Source of the DNA: Azospirillum oryzae
GTDB taxonomy: Bacteria; Pseudomonadota; Alphaproteobacteria; Azospirillales; Azospirillaceae
Length of the DNA: 64,000 nt
NCBI RefSeq assembly: GCF_900177515.1
Contig: NZ_FXAK01000005.1
Coordinates: 194,501 to 258,500 of the forward strand
Reading direction: 5' to 3'
Numbering within the stretch: the stretch's first letter is position 1; each line of letters begins with the position of its first letter. Positions 1 to 11,000 of this stretch are shown piece after piece. Made by a program: the position numbers and the translations under genes. Below the pieces are notes generated by a model that was not told the DNA's origin, ran no database searches, and was given only the letters and a program-made list of their open reading frames with translations.

Positions 1-26
1 AGCCGACTGCGATGCGGCGAAGCCGC

Positions 27-55
27 TTGCCATGCGGATGAGATATTAGTATATT
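27..55 (+). promoter_or_regulatory. Predicted sigma-70 promoter
   Basis: A TTGCCA box (27-32) and a TATATT box (50-55) are separated by exactly 17 bases, in a short AT-rich patch of an otherwise GC-rich window. Transcription would start near 62 and run into the terminator at 124-156. Seen in the sequence; promoter activity is inferred. Confidence 0.5.
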
Positions 56-61
56 AGAACC

Positions 62-156
62 GTACCGCTGGATGCGCCGTGGGTTGACCCGGCACAACTT
101 GTTGGACGTTCCTCTCGGACTTCAGAGCCGCCGGTGTTGCCGACGGCTCTTTTTTT
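62..156 (+). ncRNA. Candidate small RNA, about 95 nt
   Basis: This interval lies between a good sigma-70-like promoter (27-55) and a classical intrinsic terminator (124-156). It has no convincing coding content: the only ATG nearby (72) opens a frame that runs straight through the terminator and lacks a ribosome binding site. Its 3' end faces the 3' end of the small secreted-peptide gene on the other strand. I do not recognise the RNA family; it does not look like tRNA, 5S or SRP RNA. It could instead be the leader of a transcript that usually terminates. Confidence 0.4.
124..156 (+). terminator. Rho-independent terminator
   Basis: A perfect 7-bp stem (AGAGCCG at 124-130 with CGGCTCT at 144-150) is followed by an uninterrupted run of T at 150-156. 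The T run is on the plus strand, so it ends plus-strand transcription, not the minus-strand gene at 170-340. Confidence 0.75.
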
Positions 157-169
157 GTCCGGATGCCGC

Positions 170-340
170 TCAGTTGAACAGGAAGGACTGGCTGTCGATC
201 TCGAACGCAGGCGCGGCGTGGTCCGGCTGGGCGGAGACGGCAGCAGCGGCGGCGACCGACAGCAGCGAGGCCAGCGCGAAGGCCGAAGCGATCAGGGCGC
301 GGGCGATCGTGTGACGCGCGGCGGGCTTGTGGGAGGACAT
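170..340 (-). CDS. Small secreted or periplasmic peptide, 56 aa
   Basis: The minus strand encodes 56 residues starting MSSHKPAARHTIARALI. A basic N-terminus is followed by a hydrophobic Ala/Leu/Val stretch (about residues 15-36) and an Ala-x-Ala-like region ending VSAQ, which together look like a signal peptide. The mature part would be only about 19 residues, acidic and aromatic, ending QSFLFN. The start is supported by an AAGGAG ribosome binding site 7 bases before the ATG. I do not recognise a family and no function is proposed. It is convergent with the candidate RNA at 62-156. The good ribosome binding site and signal-like profile make a real gene likely in spite of its size. Confidence 0.6.
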   Translation of the reverse strand: MSSHKPAARHTIARALIASAFALASLLSVAAAAAVSAQPDHAAPAFEIDSQSFLFN

Positions 341-602
341 GCGACGGCTCCTTGTCTGGAATTACGATGCCTGGGATTGCGATGATCGGGCGTCGGGGAG
401 CGGCGGCGGCGTCATCGGCAAACCCATGCTGCCACCGTCACGCCCCTGGGAAACGCGCCGATCCCACATGTCCTTCATGATCATGTTGCACTGCACCATA
501 GCGCTGTGACTGTGCATGATGCAGACTGCGGAAGTTGATCGCAGCGCTCCGAAGGATTCCGCAAGCAGGAAATAGGCCCGTTACTTGACCCCGTTCGCTC
601 TT

Positions 603-1301
603 TTACTGAGCCAGTCCGCGACGCCCGCCGACCTCGTCCAGATGAGTCAGCATGTCGGCCGGATCCTCATAGACGCGCAATGCGCCTGAGCGCTCAAGTT
701 CCTCCCGGCCATAGCCGCCGGACAACAGGCCGATGCCCAGCGCGCGCGCCCGCTTGGCGGCGATCATGTCCCAGATGCTGTCGCCGACCACGAAAGCGCT
801 GGCGATGTCGACGCCGATGCGCGCGGCGGCGGCCAGGAACAGGTCGGGGTCGGGCTTGGCATACTCGACCTCGTCGCGGGTGACGACCGCCGCGCGCTCG
901 GGATCGACGCCCAGCTTTTCCAGCGCCGGCCGCGCCGTTTCCATCCGGCCGCTGGTGGCGATGGCCCAGGGAATGTTCAGTTCCGTCAGCGTGTCCAGCA
1001 GGTCACGCGCGCCGGGCAGCGGGACGACGCCGGAGGCCAGCCGCTTGTAGGCCTGCGTATGGCGGTGGCGCAGCCGGTCGAGCAACTCCTGGTCGATGGC
1101 GAGACCGGTTTCGCGCAGCAGCATGTTGGTGAACAGCCCACCGCTCATACCGATCTTGCGGTGGATGCGCCAGACCGACAGGGCGATGCCCTCCTCGTCC
1201 AGCGCCTCCTTCCAAGCCAGCACATGCTGGTACACGGTATCGGTCAGCGTGCCGTCCAGGTCGAACAGGAAGGCGTTTGTCACGTGGGGATAGCCGGTCA
1301 T
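603..1301 (-). CDS. HAD-superfamily hydrolase (phosphoglycolate phosphatase-like)
   Basis: A 232-residue protein with the HAD motif I near its N-terminus (FDLDGTLTD, residues 13-21; D14 is the predicted nucleophile and D16 the acid/base), a helical cap, a motif III lysine (YAKPDPDLFL) and the motif IV acidic pair (VVGDSIWDM). Known relatives hydrolyse small phosphate esters such as phosphoglycolate or sugar phosphates; the substrate cannot be read from sequence. The frame stays open 37 codons further upstream, starting with TTG at 1412, but that extension is Arg/Pro-rich and unlike the family, so I chose the ATG at 1301 just before the HAD core. No strong ribosome binding site is visible at either start. 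It is divergent from the MarR gene at 1556. Confidence 0.8.
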   Translation of the reverse strand: MTGYPHVTNAFLFDLDGTLTDTVYQHVLAWKEALDEEGIALSVWRIHRKIGMSGGLFTNMLLRETGLAIDQELLDRLRHRHTQAYKRLASGVVPLPGARDLLDTLTELNIPWAIATSGRMETARPALEKLGVDPERAAVVTRDEVEYAKPDPDLFLAAAARIGVDIASAFVVGDSIWDMIAAKRARALGIGLLSGGYGREELERSGALRVYEDPADMLTHLDEVGGRRGLAQ

Positions 1302-1555
1302 GTGCCTGGTCCGCAGGTTGTGGAGGCGGGTCGAATTCGACAGGACCAGACGTGGGGCCGGCCGGCGCGTTTCGCCAAGGATTTGCGGAGGACGGCGATG
1401 GATTTTCCTCAAAGATAATCCACGCGAACTTTCACCATAGTTTCACCACGCGCACGCGAAGACTGGCGCTTCCGCTGGCGCGTTGACTTCGCTACAGTCC
1501 ACGCCCAAGCTTGCCGCCGGTATGTTCGGCGCGATGCCGGTAGGGAGAGAATAGC

Positions 1556-2032
1556 GTGTCGGAAAGGCCGGAGCATGGCGACGCTTGGTCAACGGACGAC
1601 GACCTGATCACATTGCTGGATCAGGTCAGCCGGCTTGTCTATGGCATCAGCTTCACCGAGGGGCTTTTCCCGGCGCAATGGGTGGCGCTGCGCTATTTCC
1701 ATGACGCGCCGGAGCCGGCGCGCACCCTGACCGCATTGGCGCGGTTCCAGCGAATCCATCTGGCGCCGGTGTCGCGCACCGTCTCCACCCTGGTGGACAA
1801 GGGGCTGCTGGCCCGCCGTCAGCATCCCGGGTTCAAGCGCGGCTGGCTGTTCGACCTGACGGACGAGGGGCGGGCCCTGCTGGACCGCGATCCCCTGCGC
1901 CAGTCGCTGACCCCGCCGCTGGCCGCCATGGCTGAGGATGAACGGGCGATACTGGGCCGCCTGATGAAGCGGATCATCACCCATGTGCAGGCGGGCACCA
2001 CCACCGCAGAGGACGGTGCGCCGGCCGCCTGA
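1556..2032 (+). CDS. MarR-family winged-helix transcriptional regulator
   Basis: A 158-residue protein whose central region (about residues 55-110) reads as a MarR winged helix: a recognition helix APVSRTVSTLVDKGLL, then a wing with a basic tip (RRQHPGFKRGW) and a DLTDEGRALL strand-helix. Flanking helices would form the dimer interface. MarR proteins usually repress neighbouring or their own promoters and respond to small ligands. Start is GTG at 1556 with a purine-rich AGGGAGAGA just upstream. It stands alone, divergent from the HAD gene and convergent with the 3' end of the giant adhesin gene 34 bases away. A target is not evident; the adhesin is a possibility only by proximity. Confidence 0.85.
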   Translation: MSERPEHGDAWSTDDDLITLLDQVSRLVYGISFTEGLFPAQWVALRYFHDAPEPARTLTALARFQRIHLAPVSRTVSTLVDKGLLARRQHPGFKRGWLFDLTDEGRALLDRDPLRQSLTPPLAAMAEDERAILGRLMKRIITHVQAGTTTAEDGAPAA

Positions 2033-2066
2033 TCCAACCGGCGCACCGACACACCTTCTCATCCGG

Positions 2067-5000
2067 TCAGAACGTCAGCCTTTCGATGTTCTGCAGCACC
2101 AGCTGGTGATGGTTCTGGTCCTCCAGCGTGACGGTCGTCTCCTGGTTGAAGGTCAGGCCGTGGCCCGACGGGTCCATGGTGTAGGCGTGCCCGTCCAACT
2201 GCTGCAGCCAGTTGGCGCCGGCATTGGCGACGAAGGCGCCGACCTCCACCACGTCGGTCCAGCCCACCCCGCCGTCGATGGTCAGGTTGCCGTCGCGCGG
2301 GGCGAAGATGAACAGGTCGTCGCCGGCGCCGCCGGACATGCTGGTCGTGCCGCTTCCGGCATGCAGGATGTCGGCACCGCTGCTGCCGGTCATCGTCGCA
2401 TCGGCCGAAACCAGCACCTGCACCGCCAGCGGATCGCTGGACAGTCCCTGACCGTCGCTGACCGTCACCTCCAGCGTCCGGGCGCCGCCGCCATTGGGGC
2501 TGAGCGCCAGATGCTGGAGGATGTCGGTATAGGTCGCGGTGGAGGCGCTGCCCGACAAGGACAGCTGGTGATTGCCGTCGTCCCAGCTGACCTCGATCCC
2601 GGTGCCCGACACCGTCCGGCGGCCGGTCGACGGATCGGTGTCGATGGTCAGGCTGTCGAGGTTCAGCGCATCGCCGGTCTGCGATCCGGCGGCGATGCGG
2701 ATCGACATGCCGGACATGACGCTGCTGTCCACATCGGTGATCGTCGCGTCGGCGGCAACGGCAGGATGGTCGGTGGCGTCCGCGGCGATGACGGTGGTGG
2801 CATGGGCGGCGGCGAGGGTCGGCTTGTCGTTCACCGGATCGACCGTGACGCTGAGCGTCTGCGTCACCGCCGCGGTGTCGGTTCCGTCTTTGGCGGTCAC
2901 GGTGACCGACAGATCGACCGTGCCATGCGCGTTGGCCGGCGGGGTGTAGGTCAGGCCGGCCAGATCCGACGCGGCGAGGGACCAGCTGCCGTCGCCGTTG
3001 TGGGTGCCGTGGTTCAGGCTGGCGCCGTCGGGCATTCCGGTGATCCGCACCGTCAGCGTCTCCGACCCGTCGCTGTCGGTGGAGGCGGCGGTGATCGTCA
3101 GCGCGATCGCCGTGTCCTCGTTTCCGTGCACGGCGGGGGTGGTCAGCGTCGGGGTGTCGGCGACCGGGGTCACCGTCACCGCCAGCGACTTGTTGACGGT
3201 CGCCGGCGTGGCGGTGCCGTCCGTCGAAGTGGCGGTGACCGACAGGGTGAAGCTGCTGCCGCTGTCGTGGGCCGGCGTGATCGCCAGCCCGGCCAGTTGG
3301 GCCGGCGTCAGCGTGATCGAGCCGTTGACGATGGTCAGCGTATCGCCTGCCGTGTTCGACAGGGTGGCGCCGGCCGGGATGTCGGCGATGGTGACGCTCA
3401 GCGTCTCCGACGCGTCGGTCAGGGCCGGAGTGATCGACAGGGCGACCGTGCCGCCCTCCGCCACCGATGCCGGATCGACCTGCAGGGTCGGCGCGTCGGA
3501 CAGGGCGCGGACGGTGACCGGCAGCTGCGCCACGACGGAGGCCGGGGCGGCCGTGCCGTCGGTCGAGGTCGCGGTGATGGTCAGGGTGAAGTCACCGTCG
3601 TCGTTCAGCGGCGGCGTGATCGTCAGGCCGGCAAGCTGGGCCGGGGTCAGCGTCCAGGTCCCGTCGGCGTTGTGCGTTCCGGCGCTGAGCGTCGCACCGG
3701 CCGGAGCGCCGGCGATGGTGATGCTCAGCAGCTCCGAACTGTCGGTCAGGGCCGAGGTGATGGTCAGCGGGATCGCCGCATCCTCGTCGCCCGTCGCCGC
3801 GGCCACGGTCAGGGTCGGAGCGTCGGACACCGGGTTGACCGTCACCGGCAGGGTGGAGGTCACCGTGACCGGGGCGGCGCTGCCGTCCCTGGCGGTGGCG
3901 GTGACGGTCAGAGTGAAATCATGGTCGTCGTTCGACGGCGGCGTGATCGCCAGACCGGCAAGCTGGCCGGGGTTGAGCGTGATGGAGCCGCCGGAAACGG
4001 TCAGCACGTCTCCCGCCGTGTTGGACAGATGAGCGCCGGCCGGAATACCGGCGATGGTGACCGTCAGCGTCTCCGATCCGTCCAGGTCGGTCAGGGCGGG
4101 GGTGATCGTCAGCGCGATGGCGGTGTCCTCGTCACCGGTCACCGCCGGCGTGCTGAGGGTCGGCGTATCGGTCACCGGAGTCACCGTGACGGGCAGCGTC
4201 GCGCTGGTGCTGACCGGCGTGGCGGTGCCGTCGGTGGCGGTCGCCGTGACGGTCAGGGTGAAGTTGTCGCCCTTGTTGGGCGGCGGCGTGATCGCCAGGC
4301 CGGTCCATTGCCCGGCCGTCAGCGTGATCGACCCGCCCGTGACCGTCAGCACGTCGCCCGCCGCGTTGGACAGGTGGGCACCGTCGGGAATGCCGGCGAT
4401 GGTGACGGTCAGTGTCTCCGACCCGTCGAGATCGGTCAGCGCCGGGGTGATCGCCAGCGTGATCGCCGTATCCTCGTTGCCGCCGGCGGCGGTGACGGAC
4501 AGGGTGGGCATGTCCGACACGGCGTTCAGGGTGATCGGCACGGTGACGACCCTGGTCGCCGTGCTGCCATTGGATTCGATGCTGACGGCGGTGACGGTCA
4601 GGCTGATCGGCGCATCGCTGTTGGCCGGCGGCGTCAGGCTCAGGCCGTTGAGTTGGGCCGGAGTCAGGGTCCAACTGCCGTCGGCGTTGTGGGTGCCGGC
4701 AGACAGCGTCGCACCCGTCGGCACGCCGGTGATGGTCAGCAGCCCAAGCCGCTCCGAACCGTCGGTGTCGGCCAGCGCCACCGCGAGGTTCAGCGGCACG
4801 GCGGTATCCTCGGTGCCGGTGATCGGCGCCCAGGTCAGGATCGGCTGGTCGGCGACCGGATCGACGCTGACCCGGAACAGCTGGCTGGTGGTCGCGGTGG
4901 CTCCGGTCGAAGTCTCCGTCGTGGTGGCGGTCAGGGTCAGGTTGAAGTCGGTGCCGGCATTGGCCGGCGGCTGAAGCTTGAGGCCCGACAGCTGGGCGGC

Positions 5001-8000
5001 GGTCAGGCTGACCGAGCCGGCGGTCGGCGTCAGAATGTTGCCGTTCGCATCCACCAGCAGCGCGCCGGCCGGCAGGCCGGACAGGGTGACGGCCATCGTC
5101 TCCGACCCGTCGGTGTCGACCAGCGCCGCCGTCAGGTTCAGCGCGATCAGCGCATCCTCGCTGCCGGACGCGTTGGCGACGATGACGGTGGGCGCGTCGG
5201 TGACCGCCGTCACATTCACATGGATGTTGGCGGTCGTGCTGGCCGTATCCTTGTTGGAGCTTTCCAGGCTGGTGGCGGTCAGCGTCAGATCCATGCCGCC
5301 GGAATAGTTGCGCGGCGGCGTGACGGTCAGGCCCGACAGCTCCGACGGCTTCAGGGTCCAGGACCCGTCGCCGTTGTTGGAGCCGTGGTTCAGAACCGCG
5401 CCCTCGGGCAGGCCCGACAGGATGACCGCCATCGTCTCCGACCCGTCTGTGTCGACGAGGCTGGCCGACACGTCCAGCGCGATGGGCGTGTCTTCCGCGC
5501 CGGTCGCGTCATGGACGGTGACGGCGGGCGCGTCGGCGGCGGCCGTGTAGGTGACGGACAGCGTCTTGGTCGACCAGGCGGGCGTGGCGGAGCCGTCCTG
5601 GGCGGCCGCTTCGACCGTCAGGGTCACCGTGCCGGCATAGTTGGCCGGCGGCGTCAGCGTCAGCGCCGCGCGATCCTGCGCGGACAGGCCGGTGAGATCA
5701 TAGACCCCGTTGCCGAGCGAGGTGCCGGCCGACAGGGTGAAGCCGGCCGGGACCGTGACCCTCAGCGCGGTGATCACCTCGCCTGTGCCGACCAGATCGG
5801 TGACGGCGGCGGAGATGGACAGGCTGGCGGCGTGATCCTCCTGCGCGGTGACGGAGCTGGCGCTGATGGCCGGGGCGTCGCTGACCGGCGCCACCTCGAC
5901 CGCCAGCGTCTTCGTCGTGGTCGCCCGGTCGGCGTTGCTGATTTCGCGCGCGACCGCGGTGACCGTCAGCTGGAAGGTCCCGCTGGCGTCGTGCGGCGGA
6001 GTGAACTTCAGCCCGGACAGCTGGTCGGGGGTCAGCACCCACTTCCCGGTGGCGGAGTCCAGATAGCCGGCCGACAGCGAGGCACCGGACGGCACCCCTT
6101 CGATGACGATGCTGGCCAGTACCTCCGACCCGTCGGTGTCGGCCAGCGCGGCGGTGATGTCCAGCGCAATGGCCGTGTCCTCGTTGCCGGAGGCGGCCTG
6201 CACGGTCAGCAGCGGACTGTCGGCGACGGCGGTGACGGTCACCGCCTGGGTCAGGCTGGTGTGGGCGTTGGTTCCCGAAACCACATCGAGCCCGAGCGTG
6301 AAATCGGCGTCGCTGTTGGAGGGTGGCGTCAGCGACAGCCCCGTCAGCTGGGCCTTGGTCAGCGTGATCGAGCCGTTGACGATGGTCAACGTGTCGCCGG
6401 CCGTGTTGGTCAGGACGGCTCCCGTCGGAATGCCCGACAGAGTGACGGTCGACACGTCCTGCCAGTTCGCCAAGCCGGCACTCAGGCCGAGCGCGACCGA
6501 AGTATCCTCGGCGGTGGTTACGGCCACCGGCCGATCGCTGCCGACGCTGGGGTCCAGCGGCGGCGGCGGCGGCGGGGGTGGCGGGGGCGGGCTGGTGCCG
6601 CCGCCATTGTTCCCCCCGTTCGAGCCGCCCGGATCGGTGGAACCGCCGCCGGTCGAAGTGGTCGAAGTGGTCCAGCTCAGCACGAAGCTGTCGGACACGC
6701 TGGTGTTGCGGTCGCCCTCGCTCTCGATGCTGTAGGGATTGACCGTCAGGGTGACGCTGGCCGTGTCGACGGTGCCCGACACGCTGTGGGTGATTCCGGC
6801 GGCGTGCGCGTCCTTGACGGTCAGCTTCAGGCCGCCCTCGTCCAGCGCCTTGGCATATTCCTCGGCGGTCAGCGTCCAGGTGCCGTTGCCGTTGTCGAGG
6901 CCGCGTGACAGCACTGTGCCCTTCGGCACGCCGGAGATGGTGACCGCCAGCTTTTCCGAACCGTCGGTGTCCTGCAGGAAGGCGTTCAGGTCGAGAACGA
7001 GACCGTCCGGTACGCCGGCGACCGTCCGGTCGTCGACATGGTAGGCCACTGCCGAACCGTCGGCGGCATGCGACACCGGCGCATCGGCCACCGCTGTGAC
7101 GGTGACGGTCGGGGTGTAGGTCTTGGTCAGGCTGTCGGTGCCGTCTACCGCCGTCACCTTGACGGTGATGGTGAAGTCGTCGGCGTTGTTGGCCGGCACG
7201 TTCAGCCGCAGATTGCCGAGCTTGGCCGGATCGACGGTCCAGCTGCCGTCATGGTTGTCGGTCAGCGCGCCGGCGTCCGTGCTGGTCAGGGTGACCCAGG
7301 CCGGCAGGCCGGAGATGACGATGGAGGAGATGTGCTCCGACCCGTCGCTGTCGCCGGTCAGGGCGGAGATGGTCAGCGGGATGCCGCCGACGGCGTCCTC
7401 CAGACCGCTGGCGCCGATGGAGACGACCGGCTCGTCCGTCTTGGGGTCGACGGTGACGGTCAGGTCGCGGGTGTCCTTCAGCGTGCCGCCGGAGGTCACG
7501 CCGTTCACCGTGATGATCGGCGCGCCGTTGCTGTCGGTGGTGATGACGTCCACCTTCAGCGTGATCGTGCCGGCGAAGTCCTGCTTGGTCGTCAGGGTCA
7601 GTTCGTTGCGGTACGCCACATCGACCGACCAGCGGCCGTTGCCGAGATAGACCAGCCCGCTCTCGTGCCCCGCCGCCAGCGACAGCCAGGAACCGGCCGG
7701 CAGGTTGCTGACGACCAGCGATAGGCGTTCCGACCCGTCATTGTCGACCATCACCAGATCGCCGAGCCGGAGGTTGATCGCCGTGTCCTCGTTGCCGCGG
7801 GCGGTGAGCGTGCCGTTCGGCGTCACCACGTCCGCCACGCCCTGCACATCGACATGGACGGTCATCGCCGCCGCATCGGCGATGGAGCTGTTGGAGCTTT
7901 CCGTCGCCCGCGCGGTGAAGGTCAGGTCGAAGCCGGTGTTGGAGTTGGCCGGCGGGGTGATGGTCAGGCCGGTCAGGTCGGCCTGGGTCAGCACCCACTT

Positions 8001-11000
8001 GCCGAGGCCCGCGTCGTAATGGCCGTGGTTCAGCGTCGCCCCGGCCGGCACGCCGCCGACCAGGATGCTGAGGCTTTCCGAACCGTCGCGATCGGTCAGG
8101 GCGGCGACCACCGACAGCGGGATGGCGGTGTCCTCGCGCCCCACCGCGTCGGAGGCCGACAGCACCGGCGTGTCGGCGACCGCGTTGACGGTCACCGCCA
8201 GCGACTGCTGCGCCGAGGTGGCGGTGGTCGTCCCCTCCACCGAGGTGGCGGTGATCTTCAGCGTCACCGTGCCGGAATAGTTCAGCGGCGGCGTGAAGCT
8301 GAGGCCGTTCAACTGGCCCGGAGTCAGGGTCCAGCTGCCGTCGGCATTGTGGGTGCCGGCGGACAGCGTCGCCCCCTCCGGCACGCCGGTGATGGTGATG
8401 TGGTCCAGCGTCTCCCCGGTCACGTCGGACAGGTGGGCGTCGATGGTCAGCGGGATGGCGCTGTCCTCGTTGCCGGTGGCCGCGGTGGGGATGACGATGG
8501 GGGCGTCGGCGACGCCGGTCACGGTCACCGACAGGGTCGCCGGCGCCGACACGGCGGTCGAGCCGTTCTCCCGCTCCACCGAGGTTGCGGTGACGCTGAG
8601 GGTGATGGTGCCGGAGAAGTCGTGCGGCGGCGTCAGGCGCAGGTTCGGCAGATCGGCCGCATCCACCTTCCAGGTCTTGCTGCCGTCGCTCTGGGTGCTG
8701 AGAACGCTGCCGAAATTCAGACTGGCATTGGCCGGAACGCCGGAGATGGTGACGTAGCCGATGCTCTCCGACCCGTCGGTGTCGGTCAGGGCCGGGGTGA
8801 TCGTCAGCGCGACGGAGCTGTCCTCGTCGGTCGCGGCGGCGGCGGCGGTTACCGTCGGCGCATCGGCCACCGCATCGACGGTGATGGTGCCGGTCGCCGT
8901 CTGGGTGCCGCGCGCCGTCCCGGCGCTGGTGCTGTCGATGGTTCCGACCGTCAGCGTGTAATTGAGATCGGCGTCGGAGTTGTGGGCGGTGACGACCGTC
9001 AGGCCCTGGACCGTCCAGGTCCCCGCCGTGCCGCCGGCCGTCAGGGCCGTGGTCGGGATGGTCCAGCTGTAGTTGCCGGAGGCATCGGGACCGCTGCGGG
9101 TCAGTTCCACGCCGTTCACGTACAGCTTGGCGCCGGCCGCGTCCTGCTGCGAGGCGGCCATGGTCAGGGTGACGCTCTCCACCCGTTCCGGGCTGGCGGC
9201 GTCGACGTCGCTCAGCGTGATGGTCGGGGCGAGCGCGATGCCGCCGGCCGCGTCCTCGTCGCCGCGCGCCGTCAGCGTGGAGAGCGTGATGGCGTCGGCC
9301 TGCGGGGTGACCTGGATCGTCTGGGTGGCGGTGGAGGTGCCGCCATAGGCGTCCGTCACCGTGAAGGAGAAGGTCTCGGTTCCGCTGAAATCGGCGTCCG
9401 GGGTGTAGGTGAAGGTGCCGTCGGCATTCACCACAAGCGTGCCGTGGGCCAGGCGCACCGGCTGGCCGTTGTCGCCGGGACCCTTGAAGGTCAGCGTGTC
9501 GTCGGTGCGACCGTTGAGCGTGTCCTGGTCGGTGGCGCCCAACCGGCCGTTGACCGCAAGATCCTCGCGGGTGGAGGTGCTGTCCGCCGTCGCGGTGGGG
9601 GCGTAGTTCAGCGCCGTGCGGACATCGACCGGCTGGCCGTCGACATAGAGTTCCAGCTTCTCGAAATCAGCCACCTTGATGCCGAGCGCGCTCAGGGTGG
9701 CGGCCTTCGAAACGTCGGCGTTGTTGGTCGCGGCGTTGGGATCGGCGGCGGCGGCCTCGATCCGGTTGCGCAGGGTGCGGAGGTCGGCCAGGATCGATGC
9801 GTTCGACAGCTGCGAACCGGTCAGCATCACCCGGAAGGTGTCGATACCGGCATCGCCATCCTGCAGTTCCGGGCTGGACGAGGTGCCGCCGTCGGTGCCG
9901 ACGGTGAAGATCGACAGATCGTCGCCGGCCCCGCCATGGATGGTGTCCCTGCCTGCCCCGCCGGTGATGGTGTCGTTGCCGCCGCCGCCGAGCAGTTCGT
10001 TGCCGCCGCTGTTGCCGGTGATGACGTCGTTGAAAGCCGAGCCGGTGACATTCTCCAGATTCCGCAGGACATCGTTGCCCTCGCCGGTGCCGACCCCGGT
10101 CGCGAGGTTCGCGTTCACCGAGGTGGCCGAGTCCGCATAGGTGACGGTGTCGTTGCCGGTCCCGCCGTCGATGGTGTCGTTGCCAAGGCCGCCGGCCAGC
10201 AGATCGTTGTCGGCGCCGCCGTCCAGGCTGTCGTCGCCTGCCCCGCCGAACAGCGTGTCGTTGCCGGCGCCGCCGACGATGGTGTCGTTGCCGTCGCCGC
10301 CCTCCAGGCTGTCGTTGCCCTTCGGCGTGTTGGTGAACTGGATGGTCAGGGTCTTGGTGGCGCTGTCGGCGGTGCTTCCGTTCTCCCGCTCTTCCGAGGT
10401 GGTGACCACGGTCAGGGTGATGGGGGTGTTGCTGTCCCCCTCCTTGGCGGTCAGGGTCAGGCCGGACAGCTGGGCCTGGGTCAGCGTCCAGGTCCCGTCG
10501 GCATTGCGGGTGCCGGCGCTGAGCGTCGCATTGGCCGGAACGCCGGAGATCGTCACCCTGGAGATCGACTCCGATCCGTCGACGTCCGTCACGGCGGGGG
10601 TGATGGTCAGGGCGGTGGTGAAGGTGCCGGTGCCGTCGCCGTAGATCACGTCGTCGCCGGCGCCGCCCCGGATGGTGTCGTTGCCGGCGCCGCCCGACAG
10701 CGTGTCGTTGCCGGCGGTGCCGGTCAGCGTGTTGTTCTGGCCGGTCGCGAGGTCGTAGGTGACCGGCGTCACGTCGAGCGTCGGCGTGTCGGCCACCGCC
10801 ACCACGGTGACGGCCAGCGTCGCCTGCACGGAGACCGGGGAAAGCCCGCGGTCGGTGGCCGTGGCGGTGACGGTCAGCGTGAAGTCGACGTCGCTGTCGT
10901 GCGGCGGCGTGATGGTGAGGCCGGACAGTTGCGCCTGGGTCAGCGTCCAGGTGCCGTCGGCGTTGTGCGTGCCGGCGCTGAGCGTGGCGCCGGTGGGAAC

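Noticed and set aside
72-314. 80-codon plus-strand frame at the left edge
   Set aside because: It runs through the intrinsic terminator at 124-156 and over the secreted-peptide gene, with no ribosome binding site.
1983-6908. Very long plus-strand open frame (1,641 codons) opposite the adhesin gene
   Set aside because: It is the complement of repeat-rich, GC-rich coding DNA. The translation is a low-complexity Arg/Gly/Asp mixture that repeats with the adhesin units and has no start signals.
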